Origin: an uncultured Alphaproteobacteria bacterium
GTDB taxonomy: Bacteria; Pseudomonadota; Alphaproteobacteria; Caulobacterales; Caulobacteraceae
DNA: 37,240 nucleotides
Assembly (NCBI GenBank): GCA_903912465.1
Contig: CAIWHQ010000023.1
Location: 1 to 37,240 of the forward strand
Direction: 5' to 3'
Shown here: piece after piece, positions 18,534 to 27,626 of the stretch
Numbering within the stretch: the stretch's first letter is position 1
Layout: the number at the start of each line of letters is the position of its first letter
Program-made: the position numbers and the translations under genes
Notes under the pieces: generated by a model
Database searches by the model: none
The model's input: the letters and a program-made list of their open reading frames with translations, nothing else
What the model was told of the DNA's origin: nothing

Positions 18534-18617
18534 ATCGGCTCCGGCTGGGTTCAAGTTCCGCCTTGGGTCGGAGCCGCGGCGGATCCACTCCACCCAGACC
18601 CCGTCCAAGCCTTTGTA

Positions 18618-20111
18618 TTAATTGAAGAGTTGAACCTTTCGTCCGTTGACTTCGATGCTGAATTGACGGCGACTTGTGTACATCGGTGCGATGTTGGAGG
18701 CGTCCCAGGCCGCAAAGCGCCGCTTCAGGTCTGAGACGACTTCGGGATGGCGGGCCGCGACATCGACGGTCTGCCCAGGGTCGACTCGAATGTCATAAAG
18801 CAGCGTGTATTGGCCGAGCGGTGAGACCGGCGCAGGCACCCCGTCAGGCACAGGTCTTCCGACAAGGCTCTCCGGATCCTCTGCAGTCTCCGACTTGTTG
18901 ACCACAACGAGGCTCCAGCGATCGGTCCTGACGACGTGATTGGGGCCCATGCGCCAGAAAAGGGTTCTTTCGGCTCGGGCCCTCCCCCCGGACCCCATCA
19001 GACGGACGAGGTCGAGCCCCTCTGCGGCCTTCGGCGTCTGAGCACCGGCAACCGCCGCGATGGTCGGCAGGATGTCGAGGGACGAGACAGGACGATCGCT
19101 GACACTGGGCCTCAGCCTGGCCGGCCAGGACATGATGAACGGAACGCGGATTCCACCGTCCCACGGCAGGGCCTTGTGCCCGGAAAGAGGGGCGTTCGAA
19201 CAAGCGCCACGAATGTAGAAGGGACATCCATTGTCGCTCAGGAACACGACAAGGGTGTTATCCCTCTGGCCTGTGGCCTCTAGGGCCTTCAGAAGCCGAC
19301 CGACACCGTCATCCAGTGACGAAACCATCGCCGCGTAGACGCGGTGATGGGTGTCACCAATGTTTCGAAAGCGATCCAGGTAGGCATCCGCCGCCATAAG
19401 CGGCGTATGGGGAGCTGTGTAGGCCAGATAAAGGAAGAAGGGTGCGTTTCGCTTCCGGGAGACAAACTCCACAGCCTCGTCGGTGAACCTTTCTGTCAGG
19501 TAACCCGGCGCCTCGATAACCTCCCGGCCTCGATAGACCGGCATCCGGTTCCGGCTAAAACTCTTTAGGTCAGCGGTCAAAGCGACTTCATCCGCGGGGC
19601 CAGGTCCAGGCTCTGGAAAGTAGGAAGTTCCGCCGTCAAGGACCCCGAAGAAACTCCCGAAGCCCCGGTCCAAGGGATGATATCCGGCCGCCTTTCCGAT
19701 GTGCCACTTCCCGACCATTCCGGTTTCATAGCCTCGGTCGCTGACCAGGGCCGGGATCATCACCTCGTTCCGGGGAGGTCCGACGCTCTCATCTCGCCCG
19801 ACAGGATTGAACTCGAAGCCGAAGCGGGTCTGGGCGCGCCCGGTGAGCAGGCCGGCGCGCGACGGTGCGCATACCGCGGCGGTCACATACCCATTCGTGA
19901 AGCGGACGCCAGACCGAGCCAGGGCGTCAATATTCGGCGTCGGTATACGGCTGCCCTGGGCGCTGATGTCACCATAGCCGAGATCATCCGCAAGGATGAC
20001 CACCACATTGGGTCGCGTCTCAGCCGCCATTGCACCTCCGGTCGCCACCGCTTCAAGGGAGAGGGCGCCAACAATGGCCGCAAAGCTCGCGGCGAGAGGT
20101 CGCATCAGCAT
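18618..20111 (-). CDS. secreted S1-family sulfatase (sulfatase 1)
   Basis: Signal peptide; RPNVVVILADDLGYGDISAQGSRIPTPNIDALA; formylglycine motif CAPSRAGLLTGR (Cys codon 19869..19871); GMVGKWHIGK; FLSDNGCP. Confidence 0.95.
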   Translation of the reverse strand: MLMRPLAASFAAIVGALSLEAVATGGAMAAETRPNVVVILADDLGYGDISAQGSRIPTPNIDALARSGVRFTNGYVTAAVCAPSRAGLLTGRAQTRFGFEFNPVGRDESVGPPRNEVMIPALVSDRGYETGMVGKWHIGKAAGYHPLDRGFGSFFGVLDGGTSYFPEPGPGPADEVALTADLKSFSRNRMPVYRGREVIEAPGYLTERFTDEAVEFVSRKRNAPFFLYLAYTAPHTPLMAADAYLDRFRNIGDTHHRVYAAMVSSLDDGVGRLLKALEATGQRDNTLVVFLSDNGCPFYIRGACSNAPLSGHKALPWDGGIRVPFIMSWPARLRPSVSDRPVSSLDILPTIAAVAGAQTPKAAEGLDLVRLMGSGGRARAERTLFWRMGPNHVVRTDRWSLVVVNKSETAEDPESLVGRPVPDGVPAPVSPLGQYTLLYDIRVDPGQTVDVAARHPEVVSDLKRRFAAWDASNIAPMYTSRRQFSIEVNGRKVQLFN

Positions 20112-20211
20112 GAATCACCTTGTTCGACAGAACGGATTGAATGGGGTGGAGTCACCGCCCGCAGATTTCGGCGCACTCGGCTCAGGAGAGTTTGACGGCT
20201 TGAAGACGCCG

Positions 20212-21663
20212 CTACTGGTCGTGGAAGACGACCCTACCGCAATGGAAGACCTGGAACCCCGTTGTCGGCGCCCAGGCAGGCGGCTTCATTTCCGACTGCC
20301 ATGCCTTAAAACGGGCTTGGAGGGCCTTGGTGCGATCGGGGTTTTCGAACATCAAGTTCCTTGTCTCAAGCGGGTCCTGCTTGAGATTGAACGTCCAGGG
20401 AAAGCTATTCGGACGCGTATTCGACATCAGTTTCCAATCGCCCATCAGAACTGCAAACTCGGCTCCGGTCCTCCAGAAGAGAGCGTCGTGGATCGGGCTC
20501 CTGTCACCCTGTACCCGGGGAGTGAGGTCAACTCCGTCCAGGGGCTTGTCCGCCTCCACGCCCGCCGCCTGCAGAATGGTGGGATAGAGATCCAGGTGGG
20601 AGACATTGCGGTCGTCCTGCCGCCCACGGGGCCATTTTCCGGGCCAAGAGATGATGTAGGGCACCCTCGGTCCACCCTCGTTGTAGCTCAGCTTGCCGCC
20701 ACTGAGTCGGGTGCAGTCCGAGATGCCGAAGTAGGTCGCGGCGCCATTGTCGGAGGTAAAAATCACAATCGTATTGTCGGCGATCCCTGCGTCCTCAAGC
20801 GCTTTCATGACTCTTCCGACACCATCGTCGAGGGCGCTGACCATGGCGGCATAGGTCCGCTTGAGCGGATCCTTCTCCCGCTCAAACCGATCATAGTACT
20901 TGCGGGAGGCTTGAAACGGACTGTGAGGCGCCGAGTAGGCGAGATACATGAAGAGGGGCTGGTCCGCCGCCCGCTGCCTGCGGATCTGCCCCACAGCCTC
21001 AGCAGTGAGAGCATCCGTCAAGTACTCGTCCTCGTTGCGGATCGGTTCCCAGCCCGCCGCTCCTTTGCGCCAACGGCCGACTTGGGTGGACTCGGCCTCC
21101 CGTCGGAAACTCCGTTCCCCGACATAGGGTGCCGCCTGATTCACCACATCAGGCGCCTCCGGATTCATGTAGGAAGTCTCACCGCCGAGGAAGCCGAAGA
21201 ACTCGTCAAACCCCCGAGATGTCGGAAGCCGATCGGCCGTGATACCCAGGTGCCACTTGCCGATGCCGACCGTGCGATAGCCAGAGGCCTGCAGCCTTTC
21301 CGAGACCAGGGTCTGTCCGGGCTGCAAACCGCCATCTGGCTGCCGCGGGCTTGAGGGCGCAAGATAATCGAAGCCGAAACGCTGCGGGTACTGGCCTGTC
21401 AGAAGGCCTGCACGCGAGGGGCTGCATACATTCGCTGTGGCGTATCCCCGTGTGAATTTCACCCCCCTGGCGGCAATTCGATCGATGTTGGGGGTCGGGA
21501 TAGCGGACGGATATCGATAGGTGCTGAGGTCGGTCGTGCCGAGGTCATCGGCCACAATCAGGATCACATTGGGCCGGGCAGTGGTCGCTCCCTGCGCTGC
21601 CGCGATCCCCGGTGATAAGCTCATGACAGTCGCCGCCAAGAGAGCGATGGATCCGACCTTCAC
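20212..21663 (-). CDS. secreted S1-family sulfatase (sulfatase 2)
   Basis: ORF 20212..21705; likely GTG start at 21663 preceded by GGGAGGAG. RPNVILIVADDLGTTDLSTY; CSPSRAGLLTGQ (Cys codon 21424..21426); GIGKWHLG; IFTSDNGAA. Confidence 0.95.
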   Translation of the reverse strand: MKVGSIALLAATVMSLSPGIAAAQGATTARPNVILIVADDLGTTDLSTYRYPSAIPTPNIDRIAARGVKFTRGYATANVCSPSRAGLLTGQYPQRFGFDYLAPSSPRQPDGGLQPGQTLVSERLQASGYRTVGIGKWHLGITADRLPTSRGFDEFFGFLGGETSYMNPEAPDVVNQAAPYVGERSFRREAESTQVGRWRKGAAGWEPIRNEDEYLTDALTAEAVGQIRRQRAADQPLFMYLAYSAPHSPFQASRKYYDRFEREKDPLKRTYAAMVSALDDGVGRVMKALEDAGIADNTIVIFTSDNGAATYFGISDCTRLSGGKLSYNEGGPRVPYIISWPGKWPRGRQDDRNVSHLDLYPTILQAAGVEADKPLDGVDLTPRVQGDRSPIHDALFWRTGAEFAVLMGDWKLMSNTRPNSFPWTFNLKQDPLETRNLMFENPDRTKALQARFKAWQSEMKPPAWAPTTGFQVFHCGRVVFHDQ

Positions 21664-21886
21664 CTCAATCTCCTCCCTGTCATGACGCCGTTTATGTGTC
21701 TGCACTAATCAATCATAGTGTCTCCGGTTTTGACAAGTTCAGGTTTTGTGGTTTGTTGCCAGAGGGGATCACGCTTGCCCGAACCGGGAAGTCCGGGTCA
21801 GAGACGTGGACGAGCAGCGAATTTACAAAGCGCCCTTGCTCGATAGGCTCAAACCGGACCAGGAGCACTGAGGCTTGCAGGCAGAC

Positions 21887-22621
21887 ATGGTGAAGCTGGA
21901 ACGGTTTACCCCCCCTGACATCGCCCGGGCGGTTAGGGGCATGATCGTCAACGGCGAACTTCGCCCGGGCGATCATTTGAGCACCATCGAGCTAGCCGCA
22001 CGGTTCAGTGTCAGTCGAGGGCCTGTCAGGGAAGCCCTGCGCCTCCTAGAGTCCCGCGCCCTCGTCCGGATACTTCCCGGAAAGGGCGCATTCGTGAATT
22101 CCCTTCAGGACGACGAGGTGGGCGTGACCCTGGAGGCGCGCGAGTTCATCTTCGCCGCCCTCGCGGAACTGGCCGCAGAAAAGGCCAATAGAAGCGAGAT
22201 TCATCAGCTCCGTAGAGAGCTACAGACGCTGGGGCGCCTCGCAGGGTCGCCATCGACCCTGCCCAATGACTTCAAGCTGGCCACCTATCGGTATGTTTCA
22301 GTCCTCTACGGCGCTGCCCGCAATCCCCGCCTCCAGCAGATCATGCGCGATCTGTCTGAGGGGGTTGGACACGCCTTCGGCCACCTGAGCATGGCGACAC
22401 AGGAAATGCGTCAGGCTGAGTATGCAGCCTATGCGAAACTCACTGAGGCGATCGCTGCGAGGAACAAGGCGCAGGCCCAAACGCAGGCGCGGACCATGCA
22501 TGCGGCTGGAGTGACACGAGCTCAACAACTTCAGGCGGCTCTGCCGCAAGCAACGATTGAGTTCCGGGGGCGTCGTCGCCGGGCCTCGACGGACGCTTCA
22601 GGCTCCAAAATCCCGGCCTAG
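21887..22621 (+). CDS. GntR family (FadR-like) transcriptional regulator
   Basis: IARAVRGMIVNGELRPGDHLSTIELAARFSVSRGPVREALRLLESRALVRILPGKGAFVNSL, a GntR wHTH, followed by a helical effector domain. Confidence 0.93.
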   Translation: MVKLERFTPPDIARAVRGMIVNGELRPGDHLSTIELAARFSVSRGPVREALRLLESRALVRILPGKGAFVNSLQDDEVGVTLEAREFIFAALAELAAEKANRSEIHQLRRELQTLGRLAGSPSTLPNDFKLATYRYVSVLYGAARNPRLQQIMRDLSEGVGHAFGHLSMATQEMRQAEYAAYAKLTEAIAARNKAQAQTQARTMHAAGVTRAQQLQAALPQATIEFRGRRRRASTDASGSKIPA

Positions 22622-22658
22622 GTTTCCTCGCCCAAGACCACGGCTCCGAGTGAACCAC

Positions 22659-22681
22659 CCCAAGACCTGAGCGGTCTTGGG
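22659..22681 (+). terminator. hairpin downstream of the GntR gene
   Basis: cccaagacc-tgagc-ggtcttggg: perfect 9-bp stem, 5-nt loop. No T-run follows, so termination is uncertain. Confidence 0.4.
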
Positions 22682-22810
22682 CGGAGCCTCCTCGCGGCCA
22701 TCTCGAGGTATGATCCCCTCACATTCCTGATCACACCAAGGCGATAAAGTGTTGACAGTTTGGAGTGCGACGCCACTCATACAATGGAATTGCGACTCCT
22801 GGAGGACTCC

Positions 22811-25024
22811 ATGCGACGGCCATTCCAACGCCACCTGCTGCTGACCAGCGCAGGCTTGGCTTCCGTTCTGACCGCGATGCCCGCGCTTGCCTGGGCTCAG
22901 ACCCCGGGCACAGGTGAGGCCGTATCCGTCGGGGAGGTCGTCGTCACGGCGCGCAGGCGTGAGGAACGTCTTCGCGACGTCCCGGTTTCGGCTTCGGTCA
23001 TCGACATCAATCAACTCAACGAGAGAGGGGACATCGTTGACCCCCAGACGGTCCTTAACAGCGTGCCAGGTGTCAAATTCCTGGACACGTCTTCGCCGTC
23101 AAACTCGGAAATCACGCTCCGCGGGTCCGGCCAGGGTCGCGGCACTTCCACGGAGGCGGCCGTCGGCCTCTACCGAAACAACATGTATGTCGGAGGCGGC
23201 GTAATCGGTGGCCGCAGCCTAAGTCGCTTGGATCTGCTCGACCTTGAACAGTTTCAGGTGCTCAGGGGTCCGCAGGGCGCCCTCTATGGCCGCAATGCTA
23301 TCGGCGGGGCCGTCGCCGTCACATCAGCAAGACCGAAGTGGGACACATCTGGGTACGTCAACCTCAACTATCAGTTCGAGACCGAACTGAAGCAGGTCCA
23401 GGCCGCCATGAACCAGGCCCTTTCAGATGAGGTCGCTGTCCGGTTGACCGGGGAATGGTTTGATCAGCCCAAGGGTTTCTTCTTCAATGCTTCACAGCGA
23501 AACTTCATCGACAGACAGGAAGGTTATGCCGCCCGCGGACAAATCCGGTTCACTCGCGGGGAGGTGGACGCCAACCTGCTAATCGAAGACGGCTTGTACT
23601 TCCTTCCAGGATTGCGATCGGCCTTCGTGATCAATCCCGGCACGACCGGTTTTCCCCTCGGCTATTACACCCCGAAGTATACCTCGTATGCGAATGACGG
23701 TGTGCCCGCTAAGCAAAGGCTCCAGTCTATAATTGGGCAGTTTTCTTGGGAGGCCAGTCTTGGCACCCTCTCGGGAACGGCGGGATTCAGGCGAAGGGTC
23801 TCAACGACCGAGAATGATACGGACCAGTTCGATCCTGCAACCCTGGCGAAAGAGAAGGCCCGCGGTAACGCAACAACCGTCACCGATGCGAACGCAGCGA
23901 CCAACAACAACGACGATTTCGAGTCGCTCTACGCTGACTTCCATTTCGCAGGTGCGCAGGTAGGCCGGTTTAACTGGCTCGTAGGACTTGAATTTCTTGC
24001 AAGCGATGATCAGTTCACCACCGTCAGTGGTCGCACGCCAACCCCCACAAACACCTCCCTGGGCAACTTCCTGCCCGGTCGCACCCGTTACAAGTCCTGG
24101 GCGCCCTATGGCTCTGTTGGCTTCGAAGTCACCCAGGCCCTGAATCTTGAGGGTGAGATCCGCTACTCAAGCGATGAGAAAAACCGCCAAAACTACGGCT
24201 TCACCCGTCCGACCAACACACCGATCGCAGCCCAGACCAGCGAGGATTCAGAGGATTTCTCGAACCTGGATTATGCAATCTCCCTGACCTATCGACTGCC
24301 AGCGGACTGGATCGCCTACGGACGGGTTGCGACAGGATATCGGGCCGGTGGCTTCAACGCGACGGTAGGGGATCCCCGGGCCCCCAACCCTGTGATCCCA
24401 AGTTACCAACCTGAAAAGGGCACTTCCTACGAGGTTGGCGCGAAGGGCGATATCAGCAGGAACGTCTTCGTGACCGTCGCGGCATACCAGAACCAGGTGG
24501 AGGATTTCCAGGGTCAGGTCGACAACGGGTGTGCGATCACGAATCCGGTTTGCCCGGTTCTCTCCACCGCCTTCATCAAGAATGTCGGAAAAGCGGAAGT
24601 CTGGGGTGTCGAGTTGACGGCCAATGGTCGCTGGGAGGTCCTGGGAGGGCGCCTAAGGGTTGACGCGAGCGCCTCGAGGCAAGGCGGAAAACTCAAGTCG
24701 ACTGGAAGGCCGATCCAGCAGAACCCGGAATGGACCAGAGCCGCAGAGGTGAACTTCCGTCGCCCGGTCTCTGAAAACATACAGGGCTTCGTGAACCTTT
24801 CGTACTCCGGCCAGACAGGAGGATTCCAGGAAATCGACTCCACGTATCCGCTGGATGATCGCGATCTGCTCGACGTCCGTCTTGGCCTAACATTCCCAAG
24901 GGTAGAGGTTTCGGCCTATGCCAACAACGCTGGACAGGAGTCCTATATCGTCTTCGGCAGCACCACTCAGGTCCGTTACAGCGATCCAAGGCGCTTCGGG
25001 CTTCAAGTCCGTTACCGTTGGTAA
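22811..25024 (+). CDS. TonB-dependent receptor
   Basis: Start MRRPFQRHLLLTSAGLASVLTAMPALAWA after ggagga RBS; VGEVVVTARRREERLRDVPVSASVID; VLRGPQGALYGRNAIGGAVAVTSARP; C-terminal QVRYRW. Confidence 0.96.
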   Translation: MRRPFQRHLLLTSAGLASVLTAMPALAWAQTPGTGEAVSVGEVVVTARRREERLRDVPVSASVIDINQLNERGDIVDPQTVLNSVPGVKFLDTSSPSNSEITLRGSGQGRGTSTEAAVGLYRNNMYVGGGVIGGRSLSRLDLLDLEQFQVLRGPQGALYGRNAIGGAVAVTSARPKWDTSGYVNLNYQFETELKQVQAAMNQALSDEVAVRLTGEWFDQPKGFFFNASQRNFIDRQEGYAARGQIRFTRGEVDANLLIEDGLYFLPGLRSAFVINPGTTGFPLGYYTPKYTSYANDGVPAKQRLQSIIGQFSWEASLGTLSGTAGFRRRVSTTENDTDQFDPATLAKEKARGNATTVTDANAATNNNDDFESLYADFHFAGAQVGRFNWLVGLEFLASDDQFTTVSGRTPTPTNTSLGNFLPGRTRYKSWAPYGSVGFEVTQALNLEGEIRYSSDEKNRQNYGFTRPTNTPIAAQTSEDSEDFSNLDYAISLTYRLPADWIAYGRVATGYRAGGFNATVGDPRAPNPVIPSYQPEKGTSYEVGAKGDISRNVFVTVAAYQNQVEDFQGQVDNGCAITNPVCPVLSTAFIKNVGKAEVWGVELTANGRWEVLGGRLRVDASASRQGGKLKSTGRPIQQNPEWTRAAEVNFRRPVSENIQGFVNLSYSGQTGGFQEIDSTYPLDDRDLLDVRLGLTFPRVEVSAYANNAGQESYIVFGSTTQVRYSDPRRFGLQVRYRW

Positions 25025-25088
25025 TCGAAATGTCCTTCCGGTCTTGCGAGACCTTTGGCGTCGGTCTTTGGACTACAGGTTTAGCCGA

Positions 25089-26108
25089 ATGAGCCACCAT
25101 CCTGACCCACGAACGTTCGGGGCGCTCGTTACGGTGCTTGCCCTGTTTCTAATCGGCGCGAAGAGTGTAACGGCCGAGAACCGAGCCGTCCTGCCCCGGC
25201 CATCTCTCAGCGATGACGTCGCGAACCCGGCGCTGATGCAGGGACTCATCCAGCGGAGCTTGCAGTCGGGGGGGCGCGAACGCACCTACTTCATCCACTT
25301 CCCCGCAGGTGACGCCGCAGCGCGGCCGGTGGTCATCGCCCTCCACGGCGGAAACGGCACCGCGCCCCGGAGGGCGCGACAAATGGGGTTCAACGCCATC
25401 GGTGAACGTGAGGGCTTCATCGCAGTCTATCCACAAGGGGTGAACTACGGCTGGAATGACGGTCGCGGGACACCCGATATGTTGAAACGCCAGGAGAGTG
25501 TCGACGACGTCGCCTTCTTCCGCGCCCTCATTGGAGAGTTAAGATCCCTCCCGCAGGTTGATCCTCGCCGAATTTACCTCGTCGGCGGCTCCAACGGCGG
25601 CATGATGATCCAGCGTCTTGCCTGCGAAGCTCCGCAGTTGATTGCGGCATCGGTCACCATGGTGGCGAGTCTGCCCGAGCCCCTCAGGGATACTTGCCGG
25701 CCAGACGTCCCCATGCCGATCTTGATGATGAACGGCACTGCGGACCCGCTTGTGCCCTACGGGGGTGGGGCCGTGGGCGGAGCTCGGGGAATGGACCAGG
25801 GTCGGGTCATTCCGGCAGAAGAGACGCTGGCGTTGTGGGTCAGGAACAACGGCTGCGCGGGTCCGCCCGAGCTCGGAACCCTGCCGGACCAGGATCCGGC
25901 GGACGGGATGACGACCGAGACCCGAACCTGGACCAAATGCAGGGACGGCGTGCAGGTCGTCTTCTTCCGCATGAATGGTGCGGGACATGGCCTGCCGGGG
26001 CGCTCCAGGACCAAGGCGGCGCTCGCGGAAGAGCTTGGCGGCCGGTCCACCAATGATTTCGACAGTAGCGAAGCGGCGTGGGATTTCCTCAAGCGCTTCC
26101 GTCGCTGA
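25089..26108 (+). CDS. secreted LpqC / PHB-depolymerase / feruloyl-esterase-like alpha/beta hydrolase
   Basis: Signal-like MSHHPDPRTFGALVTVLALFLIGAKSVTA; RPVVIALHGGNGTAPRRARQMGFNAIGEREGFIAVYPQG; nucleophile elbow GGSNGG; PILMMNGTADPLVPYGGG. Confidence 0.88.
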   Translation: MSHHPDPRTFGALVTVLALFLIGAKSVTAENRAVLPRPSLSDDVANPALMQGLIQRSLQSGGRERTYFIHFPAGDAAARPVVIALHGGNGTAPRRARQMGFNAIGEREGFIAVYPQGVNYGWNDGRGTPDMLKRQESVDDVAFFRALIGELRSLPQVDPRRIYLVGGSNGGMMIQRLACEAPQLIAASVTMVASLPEPLRDTCRPDVPMPILMMNGTADPLVPYGGGAVGGARGMDQGRVIPAEETLALWVRNNGCAGPPELGTLPDQDPADGMTTETRTWTKCRDGVQVVFFRMNGAGHGLPGRSRTKAALAEELGGRSTNDFDSSEAAWDFLKRFRR

Positions 26109-26160
26109 GTTCCAGGTTCCAAATTCGCGACCATGAGGGGAAGGCAGAAGGAAGCCGAAG

Positions 26161-27582
26161 ATGCGGATTCAGACACTCCTGGCGAGCCTCGCCGCCACAG
26201 CGGCTCTGAACCTAGGGGCCACGCCATCGGAAGCCGAGCAGAAGCCCCCGAACGTGGTGTTGATCGTCGCCGACGACCTGGGCGTCGGAGACCTTCGGTA
26301 TCTCCAACCTGGGCAATTCCCAACGCCGAACCTGGACCGCCTGGCGCGGGAGAGCACGGTCTTCAGCAACGGCTACATTACTGCCGCTGTCTGTAGCCCT
26401 TCGCGTGCAGGCCTTCAGACCGGCCGTTACCAGGCGAGGTTCGGGCATGACTTCAATCCGGGAAATGCTCGTGACCAGGTCGAGATGTCCCTGCCCGCAG
26501 ATGTTCCGACGATTGCCGAACGGTTGCAGCGCGCGGGTTACTTCACGGGCTTGGTCGGAAAGTGGCATCTCCAGGGACGTAGGCCGGGCGCCTCGCCACT
26601 CAAGCGGGGTTTTGACGAGTACTTCGGCTTTGCAAGCGGCGGTTCATACATTCTCCATCCGCGGGAAGGCGACCTGTTGCTTCGGACGGAAGGAGAGCCC
26701 CTGGAGCGTGTGCGTTCGCCGGGTTACACCCGGATGGGCGCCCCGGTAGAGATCGACGACTACCTCACGGATGTCCTCTCAGACGAAGCCCTTTCGTTCC
26801 TTGACAGAGCGGGCGGCCGGCAAAAGCCCTTCTTCCTGGTGCTGGCGCATCATGCGCCGCACGTGCCGCTTGAAGCCACCAAGGCCTATGTCGACAGAGT
26901 GGCGGGGATAAAGGATCCCAGGAAACGGGCCTACGCCGCCATGGTGACCGCCCTCGACGACAGCGTCGGGACCGTCCTCCGGGATCTTGATCGCCGGGGT
27001 TTGCGGGATGACACACTCGTCCTCTTCGTGAGCGACAACGGATGTCCGCCCTACATTGCCGAGGTCTGTTCCAATGCGCCGTTCAATGGACACAAGCGTG
27101 ATCTTGGGGAGGGAGGCATAAGGACCCCCTTCCTGATTCGCTGGCCGAAGGGCTGGAAGGCTCCTCGAACCTACTCACAGCCGGTGATTTCCCTAGATCT
27201 GGGGGCCACCATCCTTGGCGCCGCTGGTCTCGAAGACCAGGTGAAGGATATCGACGGGGTGAACCTGCGCGCGCCTGTCAGGAACCCTTCGACGCCCGCA
27301 CATGACGCCCTCTACTGGCGGGCCGGAACGGACTTCGCGATCCGGAAGGGAGACTGGAAGCTCATCGAAGTCGATCTCCCCGCCGGCGGACGGAAGACGT
27401 TTCTCTTCAACCTTCGGCGCGATCCCTCCGAGACAAGGGACCTTGCAGGATCCAACCCGGGCAAGGCGGAGGAGCTCAAGGCGCAATGGGACCGTTGGAA
27501 CGCAGGGAATACGCCCTCGCGAATGACCGGTCGGGTGACCACGACACGGATCGCCGGAGTCGAGGTCCTGGCCAGATACTGA
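26161..27582 (+). CDS. secreted S1-family sulfatase (sulfatase 3)
   Basis: Signal peptide MRIQTLLASLAATAALNLGATPSEA; PPNVVLIVADDLGVGDL; CSPSRAGLQTGR (Cys codon 26392..26394); GLVGKWHLQG; FVSDNGCPP. Confidence 0.95.
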   Translation: MRIQTLLASLAATAALNLGATPSEAEQKPPNVVLIVADDLGVGDLRYLQPGQFPTPNLDRLARESTVFSNGYITAAVCSPSRAGLQTGRYQARFGHDFNPGNARDQVEMSLPADVPTIAERLQRAGYFTGLVGKWHLQGRRPGASPLKRGFDEYFGFASGGSYILHPREGDLLLRTEGEPLERVRSPGYTRMGAPVEIDDYLTDVLSDEALSFLDRAGGRQKPFFLVLAHHAPHVPLEATKAYVDRVAGIKDPRKRAYAAMVTALDDSVGTVLRDLDRRGLRDDTLVLFVSDNGCPPYIAEVCSNAPFNGHKRDLGEGGIRTPFLIRWPKGWKAPRTYSQPVISLDLGATILGAAGLEDQVKDIDGVNLRAPVRNPSTPAHDALYWRAGTDFAIRKGDWKLIEVDLPAGGRKTFLFNLRRDPSETRDLAGSNPGKAEELKAQWDRWNAGNTPSRMTGRVTTTRIAGVEVLARY

Positions 27583-27626
27583 GGCTTGAGGCGCGCCCGT
27601 CCGGGTGCAGGATAAGGAGCTGTACG

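Noticed and set aside
19996-21354. 452-aa plus-strand ORF opposite sulfatase 2
   Set aside because: Antisense to a clear sulfatase; no domain signature.
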